Assembly: GCA_014529385.2 (NCBI GenBank)
Contig: CM043956.1
Span: 62,488,120-62,552,119 of the forward strand
Reading direction: 5' to 3'
Source of the DNA: Adiantum capillus-veneris
Lineage: Eukaryota > Streptophyta > Polypodiopsida > Polypodiales > Pteridaceae
DNA length: 64,000 nucleotides
The position numbers were made by a program, and so were the translations under genes. Shown here one piece after another: positions 49,524-61,900 of this stretch. Each line of letters starts with the position of its first letter. The first letter of the stretch is position 1. The notes below the pieces were generated by a model. That model searched no databases, had not been told where the DNA came from, and saw only the letters and a list, made by a program, of their open reading frames with translations.

Positions 49524-50033
49524 TTAGATGCACGATGAAGGAGAGGATGTGAGATGACCCTGCTGCATCCCTCCACCCTTAGCTTTGTCGACTTCATTTG
49601 CGTGCTTTTCATGTACCTTCTCTTCCACTTCATTTCTAGCCAAGACTCCTCCATATTTCATGGCAGAACTTCGTACCTGCTGCACCATTGTAGCACATTC
49701 CACTACCACTTCAACAAGCGTAGCCATCAACATGGCACCACATAGCATCTTTACTTGCACGTCGACTTCTGTAGGTCCACATGCCTCCACTTGGCTTTTA
49801 TCTAGCACATGAGTTTGCACCCTCTCCTGCTCCTTAAATACATTATTCACATCTTTATCCATGGACGAATTCGTCTCCCATGTTGTATCCGCATCCAAAG
49901 AATCGCTATAGTCTGCTCCCATCTCTTCCTCTGACTCAAGATCTGGGATTTCCTCTACTTTCACCACTTCAACGTCATCTGCAAACTGCGCCTTTTGACC
50001 TCTAGCACACATGAATGGAGCTTGACCAACCAC
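49524..50033 (-). CDS. Acidic hypothetical ORF, unknown nature
   Basis: A 169-codon open frame on the minus strand, the longest non-transposon, non-repeat frame apart from the F-box gene. The N-terminal half is strongly acidic (EEIPDLESEEEMGADYSDSL); the centre has an alanine/valine-rich, possibly helical stretch (LMATLVEVVVECATMVQQV). No domain is recognised. It starts only 43 bp from the left LTR of the young chromovirus, and upstream sequence in minus-strand sense may have been cut off by that insertion. It could be a host exon, a remnant of a retroelement, or chance. No promoter or splice signal was found to support it. Confidence 0.25.
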   Translation of the reverse strand: MVGQAPFMCARGQKAQFADDVEVVKVEEIPDLESEEEMGADYSDSLDADTTWETNSSMDKDVNNVFKEQERVQTHVLDKSQVEACGPTEVDVQVKMLCGAMLMATLVEVVVECATMVQQVRSSAMKYGGVLARNEVEEKVHEKHANEVDKAKGGGMQQGHLTSSPSSCI

Positions 50034-50076
50034 ACCTAGATTTTTTGTTCATCATCTACCCAATCTAGAACCATCG

Positions 50077-51667
50077 TGTCATAATAATCAATATCTAATT
50101 CTCCTAAATGATTTTCTCATATTAAACTGATCATTTAATGTGGGGAAGTGCCAAGGGAGAAAAAGCTAGAATATTGGTTAAGCTAGCAGACTGGCCACAA
50201 TAGGGATCCAAAGGAGGGAAAATAGGGATCCAAAGGGGGGGCCATCTGCAAAAGAGCCATGTGAAACAATAGGCCAAAAAGACCCTAAGGTTCAGCCCAT
50301 TAAGACTTCCAAAATGCTAAGGTTCCAAAATTCAAAGGTTGTGTCCAAAGGTCAACCCTAGGGAAAATTGGATGCTTAGTGTGTGCCCTAAAAGTCTTTT
50401 CACATCCCTACATGGGAGGGGGCGAGCCCCAAAGGTAGGGGATGAGAGAGAAAGCCACACACACACACACAGGCTCCCTTTACACAAAGGGAATGAGGGA
50501 CACATGTCAGCTCCCTAGGCCAGATGCCCACAAGGTGTGCCCAATTCCTATTGGAAGACCCTTGAAGTGGACCAATGAGAATTAAGCTAGAGTAAATGTA
50601 GTTTAATTAATTTAAAAACATTTAATAAAAGAAACCAATGAGAATTAAGTCTCCTAGAAGACTATTGGGCAGTCTCCCAAAGGGTCCAATGAGCATTCAG
50701 AAGCCTCATGGCTTGCCTGATTTCTATTGGCCAGGAGACAAAGGGGTCCAATGAGAGTTTTGTTTAATTATTTAATTACCTAAAGCTCTCACAAAAGGGA
50801 AAAGGGGGACACATGTCAGAAGGCTATCACTTATGCTGCTTAATTCCTATTGGTTTGACCTGGGGAGGTCCAATGAGGCAAAAGCCAGACCTAATTAGCA
50901 GCTAGGGCTCGCCCAAGAGAGAGGGAGGGCTGATTTTTGCTTGGCATTGACACACACACACTCACACTTGACCATGTGTGAAGGAAGAATACTCTATCTC
51001 CTCCCAAGCTTTAATGGAGAGCTCATCACCTACTCCAAGCTTGTGAGATAGAAGCCTACATCAACACTCTCTTGGCATGTGGATGCAAATCCAACCAAGA
51101 GCCAAGCTTCAATGCATGCTCATCTTCTCTACCAAGCTAATTACTAAGCTAAGCTATGCTAATATGAGTGATTAATGTGAGGAGATGTACATCTTTCTCG
51201 TAAGATACTCCTTCTTCCTCTCAATCTACTCTCATACCCTGCTAGCTCTCACCATCTTCGAAGGTGTGTGAGGTCTTGGGTCTGAGAACGGGGATAATTC
51301 AAGTTGTGTTTGATTTAGTGTTTTGCTTAGTGTATGAAGCTTCCATCTTCATTGCACTAGCTAGTCTTGAAGGAACACAAAGAATTGTATTGTACAATGT
51401 CTCTCTTGATGGGAGAAACTATAATACAAAGCCTTTTGGAGGGGGGACCGGCTCCATGCAAATCCGGTCCTCAACTGTTGTCAATAGCTTAATTTCTCTC
51501 TCTTTTGAAAGTATTGTCGATGCTATCTAATTAGGTGTTATGCTTTTTGTTGCTCTCTCCACCCAAGCACTCTTGTAATTCTCATTAGGAATCTATTCTA
51601 ATGAAATGCCCACTATGTTCATGCTAATTTCCGCTACACAAAAGTTATTAGGCCATTAAATGTTACA
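50077..51667 (+). repeat. 5' LTR of the young chromovirus
   Basis: It begins TGTCATAATAATC and ends TGTTACA. It contains (CA)n-type short tracts, the gaccggctccatgcaaatcc motif also found inverted in the older relative, and about 1.59 kb in all. Confidence 0.93.
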
Positions 51668-51668
51668 T

Positions 51669-51680
51669 TGGTATCAGAGC
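51669..51680 (+). other. Primer-binding site of the young chromovirus
   Basis: TGGTATCAGAGC one base after the LTR, complementary to initiator Met-tRNA. Confidence 0.95.
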
Positions 51681-52084
51681 ACAAGGTTTCTCTTTTCTTG
51701 CTCAAGAAGGGAGGTCCTCAAGCTAGCTACAAATGGTTGGTATTATTAATTGCCTGTGAGTAAGTAGAATAGGGATTTTTCAGCCTTGCAGTGCGCCTGC
51801 CTTTGTGCAGTTAACGGGGCATCACCGTCGAGAGCTATGGTCTTAATAGTGGAGTTCTACGGGGCTTGCCTACGGCTTAACCACTATTGAGCTATTAGAA
51901 GCTTGACAGGAGCCGGTGCTGTCTTGGTGTCGAAAGACCCTCTCTTCTATTCCTTGCAATTAATGGTATTCGAGCCGCGGGTACAGTAGCTTGAGTGCTT
52001 TTTCTAAAGGGGTAAAGAGGAGTAGCAACTAGGGCTTGAAGTGCCAAAGTACACCTAAAAAGTTTACACCTAAAAGTTGTTAGA

Positions 52085-55000
52085 ATGGCTGACAATAGTA
52101 AAGAGAGTGAAATTAATGTTGATAACTTTGATTTTGCTCATGAGCAAGCTACTAATGATGCTTCAATGCTTGTTAACTATCTTGTTTCTAGGCTTCAACA
52201 AGCCATGGGCAATCCATCTCTCCAAAGTGAAGTGCAACGGCAGCTCCGTGCTCACGGGATTCTCCAAGCTCATCACCATGACGAGAGAACACCTAGGAAG
52301 CCTCCTTGTGAGACTACCAAAAGAGGTCTCTCTCCGATTTGGGAAGAAGAAGAGAATCCATATGAAGGGCTCAAGAATTTACTTCTTGATGATGCATCTC
52401 CTTCTCAAAGGAGAACTCAAGAGCCTCCACCGAAGGAACGAGAAAGAAGCGAGTCTCCCGCCACCTCGGCGGAGATGGCTCCACGAAGACGGCGGGCTAA
52501 ACGCTCTCCATCACCACCAAAGCGGAGAAGACCATCACACTCTTCTCCACGCCATAATTCAAAGAGGGATGATAAAAAGCAAGAGAAGAAAAAGGCGAGA
52601 AAGAGGACACCCTCTTCTCCATCTTCTTCATCCTCTTCCTCTTATGAAAGCTATGGTGAAGACGACAAAGATCAAGACAAGAAAAAGTCGAGAAAGAGGT
52701 CACCCTCTTCTCCACCTTCTTCAAATTCTTCACCTTCTGAAGAAAGTGATGGTGCAACTTTTGAACCATCAAAAAGAAGAGGCCATAGGAAATCCTATGC
52801 CGCATGGAAGAGGTCGTCCAAGCTGAAGAAATTCAAAGAGGGAGGGAAGAGCATCTCTTTCCTTACCTGTGATGGCACCTTCGGTGCTACAGACAAAGTT
52901 TTGGCCTTTATCCAGCAATTCGATGCGGCGTTTGGAGATGAGGGCTTCACGGAGTCCTCTAAGCTACGCCATGTAGCTATGCACTTTCAAAAGTCCGCCA
53001 GACAATGGTGGTCTAGCCTACGAGCCAAGGGTGAAGCTCCACGAACATGGAGGGCTTTAAGAGCTTCCATTATGAAGCAGTTTTTGGCCACCGATGCCAA
53101 AGACAAAGTACTCACCGAATGGCGAAGCTTAAAGTTCTCTCCCAATGAATCCATCCACAAATATGTAGACAAGTTTTGGGACCTACAACTCAAAGCCACT
53201 GTCTTCAAAAAGTTGGATTTTGGAGAGCAAAAGCAACAATTTTGTGCGGGCTTAACCGAAGAAATGGCGGAGTATGTCAACTCCCAAAGGCCACGTACCA
53301 TATCGGCGGTAATACACCATACTATGGTGGCCTCGCGAATCAATTTCCAAACGGGGGGTAAAAGAAATAATAAGCCCCCGGAAAACAAGGGTTCCAATGA
53401 GCCTAAGGGGAAGGACAATGTCCAAAAGTCTCCTAAGGGCAATTCCAACAAAGCTAAAGAGAAGGGAGTTTACAAAGGAAAGAATAAACTCTCTCCTAAA
53501 GAGCTTGAGCGTTATCGTAAGGATAACCGGTGTTTCAAGTGCGGCGAACAAGGGCATGCGTACCGCGCTTGTCCCCAAAAGAACAACCGCCAAGATCCTC
53601 CTAGAGCTTCTTTGGTTGAAATCCAAGAGGAGGAGATTCACCAAACTCACCACAAAGGATCTCCTCTATGCCATGCTTGGGGAAAGGTAAGAGAACATGA
53701 TGCTTTTATTCTCTTTGACCCTGGTTCTACTCACAATTTCATATCTATGGAGTTAGCCACCAAGCTAGGCATACAATCCTACGAGATGGGAGATATCCTA
53801 CCCGCAGACAGTGCCTTCAAGGGGCAAGAAGCTTCAGTCACTCCCTTAATCGGGAAATTGAGGCTTCATGTCCAAGGCTATGTGGACAAAGAGGACTTCT
53901 TTATCTCTCCTCTCAAGCATGAGGATGTAATCCTAGGGGCACCATGGTTTGACCGCCTGGCTGCCGATGTTAAATTTCCTGAAAGGAGAATCTCCTTTAA
54001 GTTCAGGGAAAAGGACATGTATATAGATGCTAAGGAGATGGGTAACACCATCCCCATTGTACATACACCAGCTTTCAACAAGTCAATAAAGAGCTCTATT
54101 TCCGTGTACATGATTTTTGTTAAAGATTCTCAAAATGAACCTAATGCTTTAGCAAAAGAAAATAAAAGCAACCAAAAGGAATTAGAGTTATCCAATTTTC
54201 TCAAGGGGTTTCAAGATGTTTTTATTGACGACATCCCTTGTGAGCTACCTCCTAAACGAGGTAATGACGACCATGCAATTGAACTTCTTCCAGGAAGTTC
54301 ACCGCCTAACAAACCTCCTTATAGAGTTTCTCAAGCTCAACAAGAGGAGATTATGCGGCAAGTGCATGAGTTAGTTGAGAAGGGCATGGTTAGGCCTAGC
54401 TCATCTCCATTTTGCTCACCTGTGCTATTAGTGCAAAAGAAAGACGGCACATATCGTATGTGTGTCGACTATAGAGCACTAAATAGGATCACTATCAAGA
54501 ATAGGTTTCCCGTTCCACGGGTAGAAGACCTATTTGATAAGCTACAAGGATCGACCTACTTCAGTAGGATTGACCTAAAAAGTGGCTATCATCAAATAAG
54601 GATAGTTGATCAAGACATTGTAAAGACCGCATTTCGTACTACATTTGGTCTTTACGAATACATTGTCATGCCTTTTGGCTTGACTAATGCACCAGCCACA
54701 TTCAACCGCTTGATGGAGAAGCTGTTCAGGCCTCATCGAACCTTCACTGGAGTGTTCTTTGATGATATTATCATCTACTCTAATTCATTGGAGGAACACA
54801 AGCAACACCTCCAGGTAATATTTCAAGTTTTAAGAGAGAATAAACTTTATGTTAATCGAAAGAAAAGTGAATTTTTCTTGCAAGAGATTCAATATTTAGG
54901 TCACATTATCTCTCAAGATGGAATCCAAATGGATCCATCCAAGTTAGAGGTAATAAAAGGATGGCCTAAACCAAGGAATCTTCATGAACTAAGAAGCTTT

Positions 55001-57033
55001 ATAGGTATGTGTGCATACTATAGACGCTTCATAGAAAAGTTCTCACAAATTGCGGGACCATTACATGACCTAACAAAGAAAAATGTTAGGTATACGTGGT
55101 CTGCTAAGGAGAACAATGCTTTCGAAAAGCTTAAAGAAAAGCTTATCTCTCAACCTGTGCTTACACTACCGGATCTCTCAAAACCATTTGAGGTCCAATG
55201 TGATGCTTGTGGTGATTGCCTTGGGGCTGTTCTGCTCCAAGAAGGGCACGCCATAGGCTATGAGAGTCGAAGGCTCGACCCTGTTGAGCAAGCTCTAGGC
55301 ATATACGAAAAAGAACTCCTTGCAGTTCTACATGCCTTAGACTCATGGAAGCACTATTTATTGGGGACTCCTTTCATTCTGCGAACGGATCACCAAAGTC
55401 TTAAGTACTTCATGACGCAGACCAAGCTTCCGACAAACAAATGAGGTGGGCAAATTTCCTTTCGCAATTTCATTTTCATATTGCTCACATTGCTGGCAAG
55501 CATAATCAAGTAGCCGATGCACTCTCAAGACGACCGAGAGTGAATGCGGTTTCCATAGCAACTCACAATGATCTATCTTCAATGATAGATGAGTATGCTA
55601 TTGATCCCGATTTTAGAGATGTGATTTCAGCCCTTGCATTAGGGAAGAAAGAAGAACCATTTACTTTACAAGATGGTTATCTTCTCTATGGCAATAGACT
55701 ATGCGTTACTAACTCACTACGTGAGAAAGTAATGTATGAATCTCATGCTCCCCCATATGCGGGGCATAGAGGGATTCAGTCTACCCTAAAGGGAATTGAA
55801 ACATATTTCTATTGGCCTACCATGAAAGTGAACATACACGAGTATGTTTCCAAATGTGTGGTATGTCAAAAGACAAAATTTGATAGAGGGAAGCAACTTG
55901 GATTGCTTCAACCCTTGCCAATCCCTAATTCACCTTGGGAGAGCATATCCATGGATTTTATCTTTGGATTGCCTAAGTCTATCCATGGGAATACGGGAAT
56001 ATGGACGATAGTAGACAGGTTCAGTAAACAAGCTCATTTTATACCTGTCAAAAAGACTATCAAAGCCCATCAAATGGCAATCCTCTTCATTTCACAAATT
56101 TTCAAGTACCATGGCTTGCCAATGTCCATAGTGTCGGATAGAGATCCTAGAATGACCAGTAATTTCTGGAAGGGTCTCTTTGAGAATTTAGGAACAAGGC
56201 TAAACTTCTCTTCGGCCTATCATCCACAAACTGATGGCCAAAGTGAAATAGCTAACCTAACCATTCTTGATCTACTGAAAGCCTATGTAACGGAAGTAGA
56301 TCAAAGATCCCAATGGGAGAAGTACTTACCTTTAGTAGAGTATGCTTACAATAACACTGTACATACTTCCACAGGAAAAGCACCTTTCGAGGTAATTGAG
56401 GGAAGATCAAAAAGTCCCTTGCTACTTAAGGTACATGGGAAGATCTTCGCTGCAGATGAGTATAGCCGAGACCTACAAGAATCTTTCCAAAAGATTAAGG
56501 ATGCTATCTCTATCTCACAACAAAGGCAAAAGGCTGCTGCTGACAAGCACAAAAGAGCCCAAGCCTTTAAAGAAAACGATTGGGTCTTGTTAAAGTTTCC
56601 CAAGGCTCGATTAAGGCACACGATGGGCAAGAATCCTACGGGCCACCAAAAGTACTATGCTAAACTAGCAAAAAGGTATTATGATCCCTTCCAGATTCTT
56701 AGGCCAATCAATGAGATGGCCTATCAACTTAAGTTGCCCAATCATTGGCTCATACACAATGCTTTTCATGTGAGCCTATTAAAGCCTTACAAAGGAGAGC
56801 CACCTCAAGAACCAACTATTGAAGACCCACTGGAGATCGAGGACCACGAGGAGGTGCTGCAGCCCGAGTCCATTCTCCGACATGAAGACAAGGTATTAAG
56901 AGGCGGTAAGACTATCCGACGATATCTTATTAAGTTTAAGAATTATCCTTTTGAAGATGCTAGATGGATGCAAGGCATACAATTAAAGGATAACCTAAAC
57001 CTTGTCAATGCTTGCAATGCTTCCCAAGAGTAA
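52085..57033 (+). mobile_element. gag-pol region of the young chromovirus
   Basis: Domains in order: gag with an RS/KR-rich N-terminal part (52,085-52,850), the retrotransposon gag core (about 52,850-53,300) and a CCHC knuckle (CFKCGEQGHAYRAC near 53,531-53,572); protease with FDPGSTHNFIS near 53,716; RT about 54,330-54,950 with YRMCVDYRALN and the catalytic FFDDIII near 54,760; RNase H from about 55,170; integrase zinc finger (55,745-55,870) and core with MDFIFG, SDRDPRM and GQSEI (55,950-56,250); and a C-terminal chromodomain (about 56,850-56,980, ESILRHEDKVLRGGKT then YLIKFKNYP). Chromodomains of this lineage are thought to guide integration to marked chromatin. Element families like this usually make one Gag-Pol polyprotein. 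Confidence 0.93.
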
Positions 57034-57389
57034 GCAAATGTACAAAATGTTAAAAATGAACAAAATTTTTGTCTTATAAGACTCTCTTTCTCTTTTTCTG
57101 TGCACAAAAATGAAGTAGTATGCATGCTTAGATCAAGTTTGCGGAGACAACGTCTCCCAAACACCAAGTAGAGCTTGTCACTCTACTATGGAAGATTGAT
57201 AGGACTAATGTGCAGACATGCTTGCGGCAGCCTCAGGCTCTCAAGCGCCAAATGGACTAGTCATCCATTATGGAATGATGTCATAGGGTAACATAGGGAT
57301 CCTCTACCCGCTAAGAAAAGGACTCATGCATATGCTTTATCTTCTCTACACCATAGTCGAGGACGACTATGATTTCAAGAGAGAGGTAA

Positions 57390-58968
57390 TGTCATAATAA
57401 TCAATATCTAATTCTCCTAAATGATTTTCTCATATTAAACTGATCATTTAATGTGGGGAAGTGCCAAGGGAGAAAAAGCTAGAATATTGGTTAAGCTAGC
57501 AGACTGGCCACAATAGGGATCCAAAGGAGGGAAAATAGGGATCCAAAGGGGGGGGCATCTGCAAAAGAGCCATGTGAAACAATGGGCCAAAAAGACCCTA
57601 AGGTTCAGCCCATTAAGACTTCCAAAATGCTAAGGTTCCAAAATTCAAAGGTTGTGTCCAAAGGTCAACCCTAGGGAAAATTGGATGCTTAGTGTGTGCC
57701 CTAAAAGTCTTTTCACATCCCTACATGGGAGGGGGCGAGCCCCAAAGGTAGGGGATGAGAGAGAAAGCCACACACACACACACAGGCTCCCTTTACACAA
57801 AGGGAATGAGGGACACATGTCAGCTCCCTAGGCCAGATGCCCACAAGGTGTGCCCAATTCCTATTGGAAGACCCTTGAAGTGGACCAATGAGAATTAAGC
57901 TAGAGTAAATGTAGTTTAATTAATTTAAAAACATTTAATAAAAGAAACCAATGAGAATTAAGTCTCCTAGAAGACTATTGGGCAGTCTCCCAAAGGGTCC
58001 AATGAGCATTCAGAAGCCTCATGGCTTGCCTGATTTCTATTGGCCAGGAGACAAAGGGGTCCAATGAGAGTTTTGTTTAATTATTTAATTACCTAAAGCT
58101 CTCACAAAAGGGAAAAGGGGGACACATGTCAGAAGGCTATCACTTATGCTGCTTAATTCCTATTGGTTTGACCTGGGGAGGTCCAATGAGGCAAAAGCCA
58201 GACCTAATTAGCAGCTAGGGCTCGCCCAAGAGAGAGGGAGGGCTGATTTTTGCTTGGCATTGACACACACACACTCACACTTGACCATGTGTGAAGGAAG
58301 AATACTCTATCTCCTCCCAAGCTTTAATGGAGAGCTCATCACCTACTCCAAGCTTGTGAGATAGAAGCCTACATCAACACTCTCTTGGCATGTGGATGCA
58401 AATCCAACCAAGAGCCAAGCTTCAATGCATGCTCATCTTCTCTACCAAGCTAATTACTAAGCTAAGCTATGCTAATATGAGTGATAATGTGAGGAGATGT
58501 ACATCTTTCTCGTAAGATACTCCTTCTTCCTCTCAATCTACTCTCATACCCTGCTAGCTCTCACCATCTTCGAAGGTGTGTGAGGTCTTGGGTCTGAGAA
58601 CGGGGATAATTCAAGTTGTGTTTGATTTAGTGTTTTGCTTAGTGTATGAAGCTTCCATCTTCATTGCACTAGCTAGTCTTGAAGGAACACAAAGAATTGT
58701 ATTGTACAATGTCTCTCTTGATGGGAGAAACTATAATACAAAGCCTTTTGGAGGGGGGACCGGCTCCATGCAAATCCGGTCCTCAACTGTTGTCAATAGC
58801 TTAATTTCTCTCTCTTTTGAAAGTATTGTCGATGCTATCTAATTAGGTGTTATGCTTTTTGTTGCTCTCTCCACCCAAGCACTCTTGTAATTCTCATTAG
58901 GAAGCTATTCTAATGAAATGCCCACTATGTTCATGCTGATTTCCGCTACACAAAAGTTATTAGGCCAT
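57390..58968 (+). repeat. 3' LTR of the young chromovirus
   Basis: About 99.7% identical to 50,077-51,656, including the same (CA)n tract and tail ttaggccat. The outermost bases beyond this do not match the 5' LTR, so the right boundary of the element is approximate. Confidence 0.92.
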
Positions 58969-61900
58969 GTAGAGCAAAGAAGAGAAAGGGAGAAAGGGGG
59001 AAGAAACGACACAAATTGTGGCAATGGTTTGCTTCTTCTTCGACCAAAAACACCCTGTACAATCATCATAAACTCCGCTATAGCTTGGCTCCGTCGGCAC
59101 GGCCTTCATGAGCACAAAATCTTCTCTGGTAACCCTCCTCTATGCAAAGTTTCTTCCTTGTTGAAGAGCCTTCCGAGCAGCCCCCAAAAGTGTTACAAGA
59201 AAAACTTCCCATATAGGGCGTGGAAAGCCTTCCCTATTCTCGTCAAATTTTTTCTATTTTTGGCTTTACTTTGCATATGAATCAACTCCCGTCTATTCTC
59301 CGCACCCTTGGAGGTCAAGGCATGTGTGATGCACACCTTGCTTGCTTGCTTAAGGGTCGTCATGGCGGCGTCAACGTCTTGTGGGAATGGCCCCTTTAAA
59401 TAAAATGTTTGGGCCTCTTGAGACGTAGAACAAGCCTCGCGGGGCACGCCATGTCATCAACCGCTATACAACACCGTCAACGGTGTTCGACATCACACAT
59501 GCTGAAAATCGCCGCCCAGAATGGCCGTTGGCTGCCCGTAACAGCGCTTGCGCTCAACTGCCATAGCCACGAACTCCAAGGGCTGTCCACCCCTCTTGCT
59601 TGCCTTATAAAGTGTTCCCTTCCACTATAAGTACCACAAACCCCCTGCACCAAGGCCCGCATGTGAGATAAACATCACCATGTGGCACGTCGTGGGCGGC
59701 CCTCCAAACCTCCTTGGACCAAAAGCTTCCCAAAAAACTCAACAAACTTTTTTTTTAATTTCCATCCACTTTTATACTCTGCCATTTATTGCTTGGTGCT
59801 CAGATTCCCCGTCCGTTAAGCCACACCGGAACTCCCACTCATCGACTCTCTTGCATAAGATTTCCACCAAGTTCTGACTCTGTCGAGCCCACCAATCGAG
59901 GTCACCAAAACTAGAAAAATCATCTTGCACCACACAACTGGTAATTGTCATTGACTTCGACCATCAGTATCTTGGCGCTCCAAGCTTTGATTGACGTGCC
60001 GTCAACTCCTATGGCCTCCACATACCGCATAGATCTCATACAAACCCTGGAAAGGCTGAGAAAACCCCAGATGGCATGCCGATCGAGGCGACTTATCTGG
60101 CACAAAAATGGCCCTCAGTGAAACTTCAACAGTTCATATCTTGGCCGTTTGAACTCTGATTGTCAATCCGAGAAGATTGACATGCACTGTAAGATGAGCA
60201 CTTTAATCCCATGCACTCACTTCATCTCTGACCCTTCATCTGCAACTGTCCAATCCGATACAAGTCTGCAAACCACTTGAACTTCAAGCTGCCATAACTT
60301 TCACACCATAGCTCCATTTGAGGAACCATTTGGACCAACTTGTAGACCTCACTAAGGGCCACCACTCCCATTTCTGCACTTTTCACCTTCCAACCATACA
60401 CCTATGATAGGCACCATAGCAAAGCATTTTGGCCTTGAAAACCGCATAAAGCATACATATTCGTTGCTCCTTGCCTACTGTTGACCTTCCCAACTGCTCA
60501 ACCACTTTGGCATGCCTTTGAGAGCCCACATAACCCTGAATTGCACTCTTGGCAGCACCGTCCAACTTTAGCTGCACCAGGGTTTTGTATATGTTTTTGT
60601 GCTCAGCTTCAAGCATAGAGGTAGAAAGTGAAGTTCAAGAAATTTTCACATGACAATGAAGTTTTATTTGAGGACATATAACATCCTTAAGGAGGAAGAG
60701 TAAGAACATAGGAGAGTAAGGGAAGATTTTGAGTTACCCTTGCAGTAGGCTAAGTGTAAACTCTTTGAGCCCAAACATTGGCAGCCAATCAAGAGCTCAA
60801 TGTAAATCTCAAGGAAAAGAAGTCACTTTGCCCACTATCACACAATTGTAAGGTGAGAGACTTACATAACGTCTTACCTATCAATGATCATCTAAAGTCC
60901 TAACTTGAAAGAGTAATCATTTGTGGAAAAATGGAAGATTCAAAGTCGATAATAGTGAATGTCTTGAGCAAGAACTATATAATAGTTGGAGGTCTCACTT
61001 GGCCAATGGTTTAAAGATCTCTAAAGAGAGGTAGGCAACAATTACCTAGGAGGGGACATCATATTGTTCAACAAAGTAGCATGGGATGCTTGGGCAGACC
61101 AATGGATTACTTTCATGAATTTTGAGAGAATTCCATGGATTACAGAAGTAATGCAGTCCTAGCTTTGGGGGGGCAGGGGGTGAGAAGCTGGAGGTCAAAG
61201 ATCTACATAGCTTCACCAAGGAGTGGCACTTAGGTGGAGACTTAAAGACCAAAAAGTGTTTGTTGGGTTGCAAACAAGGGGCTTATTTACTCTACCCCAG
61301 TTCATTTTGCACAAAGGGTACAAGCCAAACACATGACACACAAACAAGACCTCTAGAAAGGGTGGTTCAAGGCTTACATGGCAACATAATGAAGTAGAAG
61401 ATAGTGGATTTCTTGTGTCCAAAGTGTCCCTTGCAAATTCTCTTTGTGCATTGGTAATCTTCTCTACTTGCTCATCACTTTGATTGCTTTTATTGCATGA
61501 TTTTATTTTATTTCCGATGGGTTGTATGCATGCTAAATTTGTTGTTACAATAAAACTGAAGTATTTTGCATAGATTTTTCTCAGAGAAGAAGTGTTGAAG
61601 GGGTAACACGATGATGCATGATAATGCAAGTAGAGTGCATACTGATATTATTGGCTTGTTGATCCTAAATTGTTAATTTTGTATTGTTAGCTTGATGTTT
61701 AGCACTGATGGTTCATTCTATCGTGCTTCACATGCTAAAGTAGTCTCCGTGCCCCAATCGGGTCCACTACCTGTGTATTAACAATATATATAATAAGGCC
61801 CTGCCAACATTCACACTATTGCCAAAGATTGACTCTAGATTAATAAAGTGATATACCCTTCACTTAACAACCCTCTAGGATAGTTAGAAGATCATTTTCC

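Larger units (their letters stand above)
50077..58968 (+). mobile_element. Young Ty3/gypsy chromovirus, nearly whole
   Basis: An 8.9-kb element with LTRs at 50,077-51,667 and 57,390-58,968. They differ at about five of 1,580 positions, so the insertion is recent: at a typical plant substitution rate, of the order of a hundred thousand years. A Met-tRNA primer site follows the first LTR and a purine tract (gagagaggtaa) precedes the second. The internal region encodes gag, protease, RT, RNase H, integrase and a chromodomain. It looks almost whole, with about one break in the polyprotein. The outer right edge is slightly uncertain and I found no matching target duplication. Gag and LTR sequence match the older element at 32,065-39,418. 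Confidence 0.93.

Noticed and set aside
51264-51530. 88-codon frame in each LTR of the young chromovirus (also 58,576-58,842)
   Set aside because: It is present twice only because the LTRs are identical; no domain, and LTRs rarely code.
59000-60650. Solo LTR of another retroelement
   Set aside because: TATA-like motifs and familiar-looking phrases are suggestive, but no paired copy, termini or target duplication could be found in the window.
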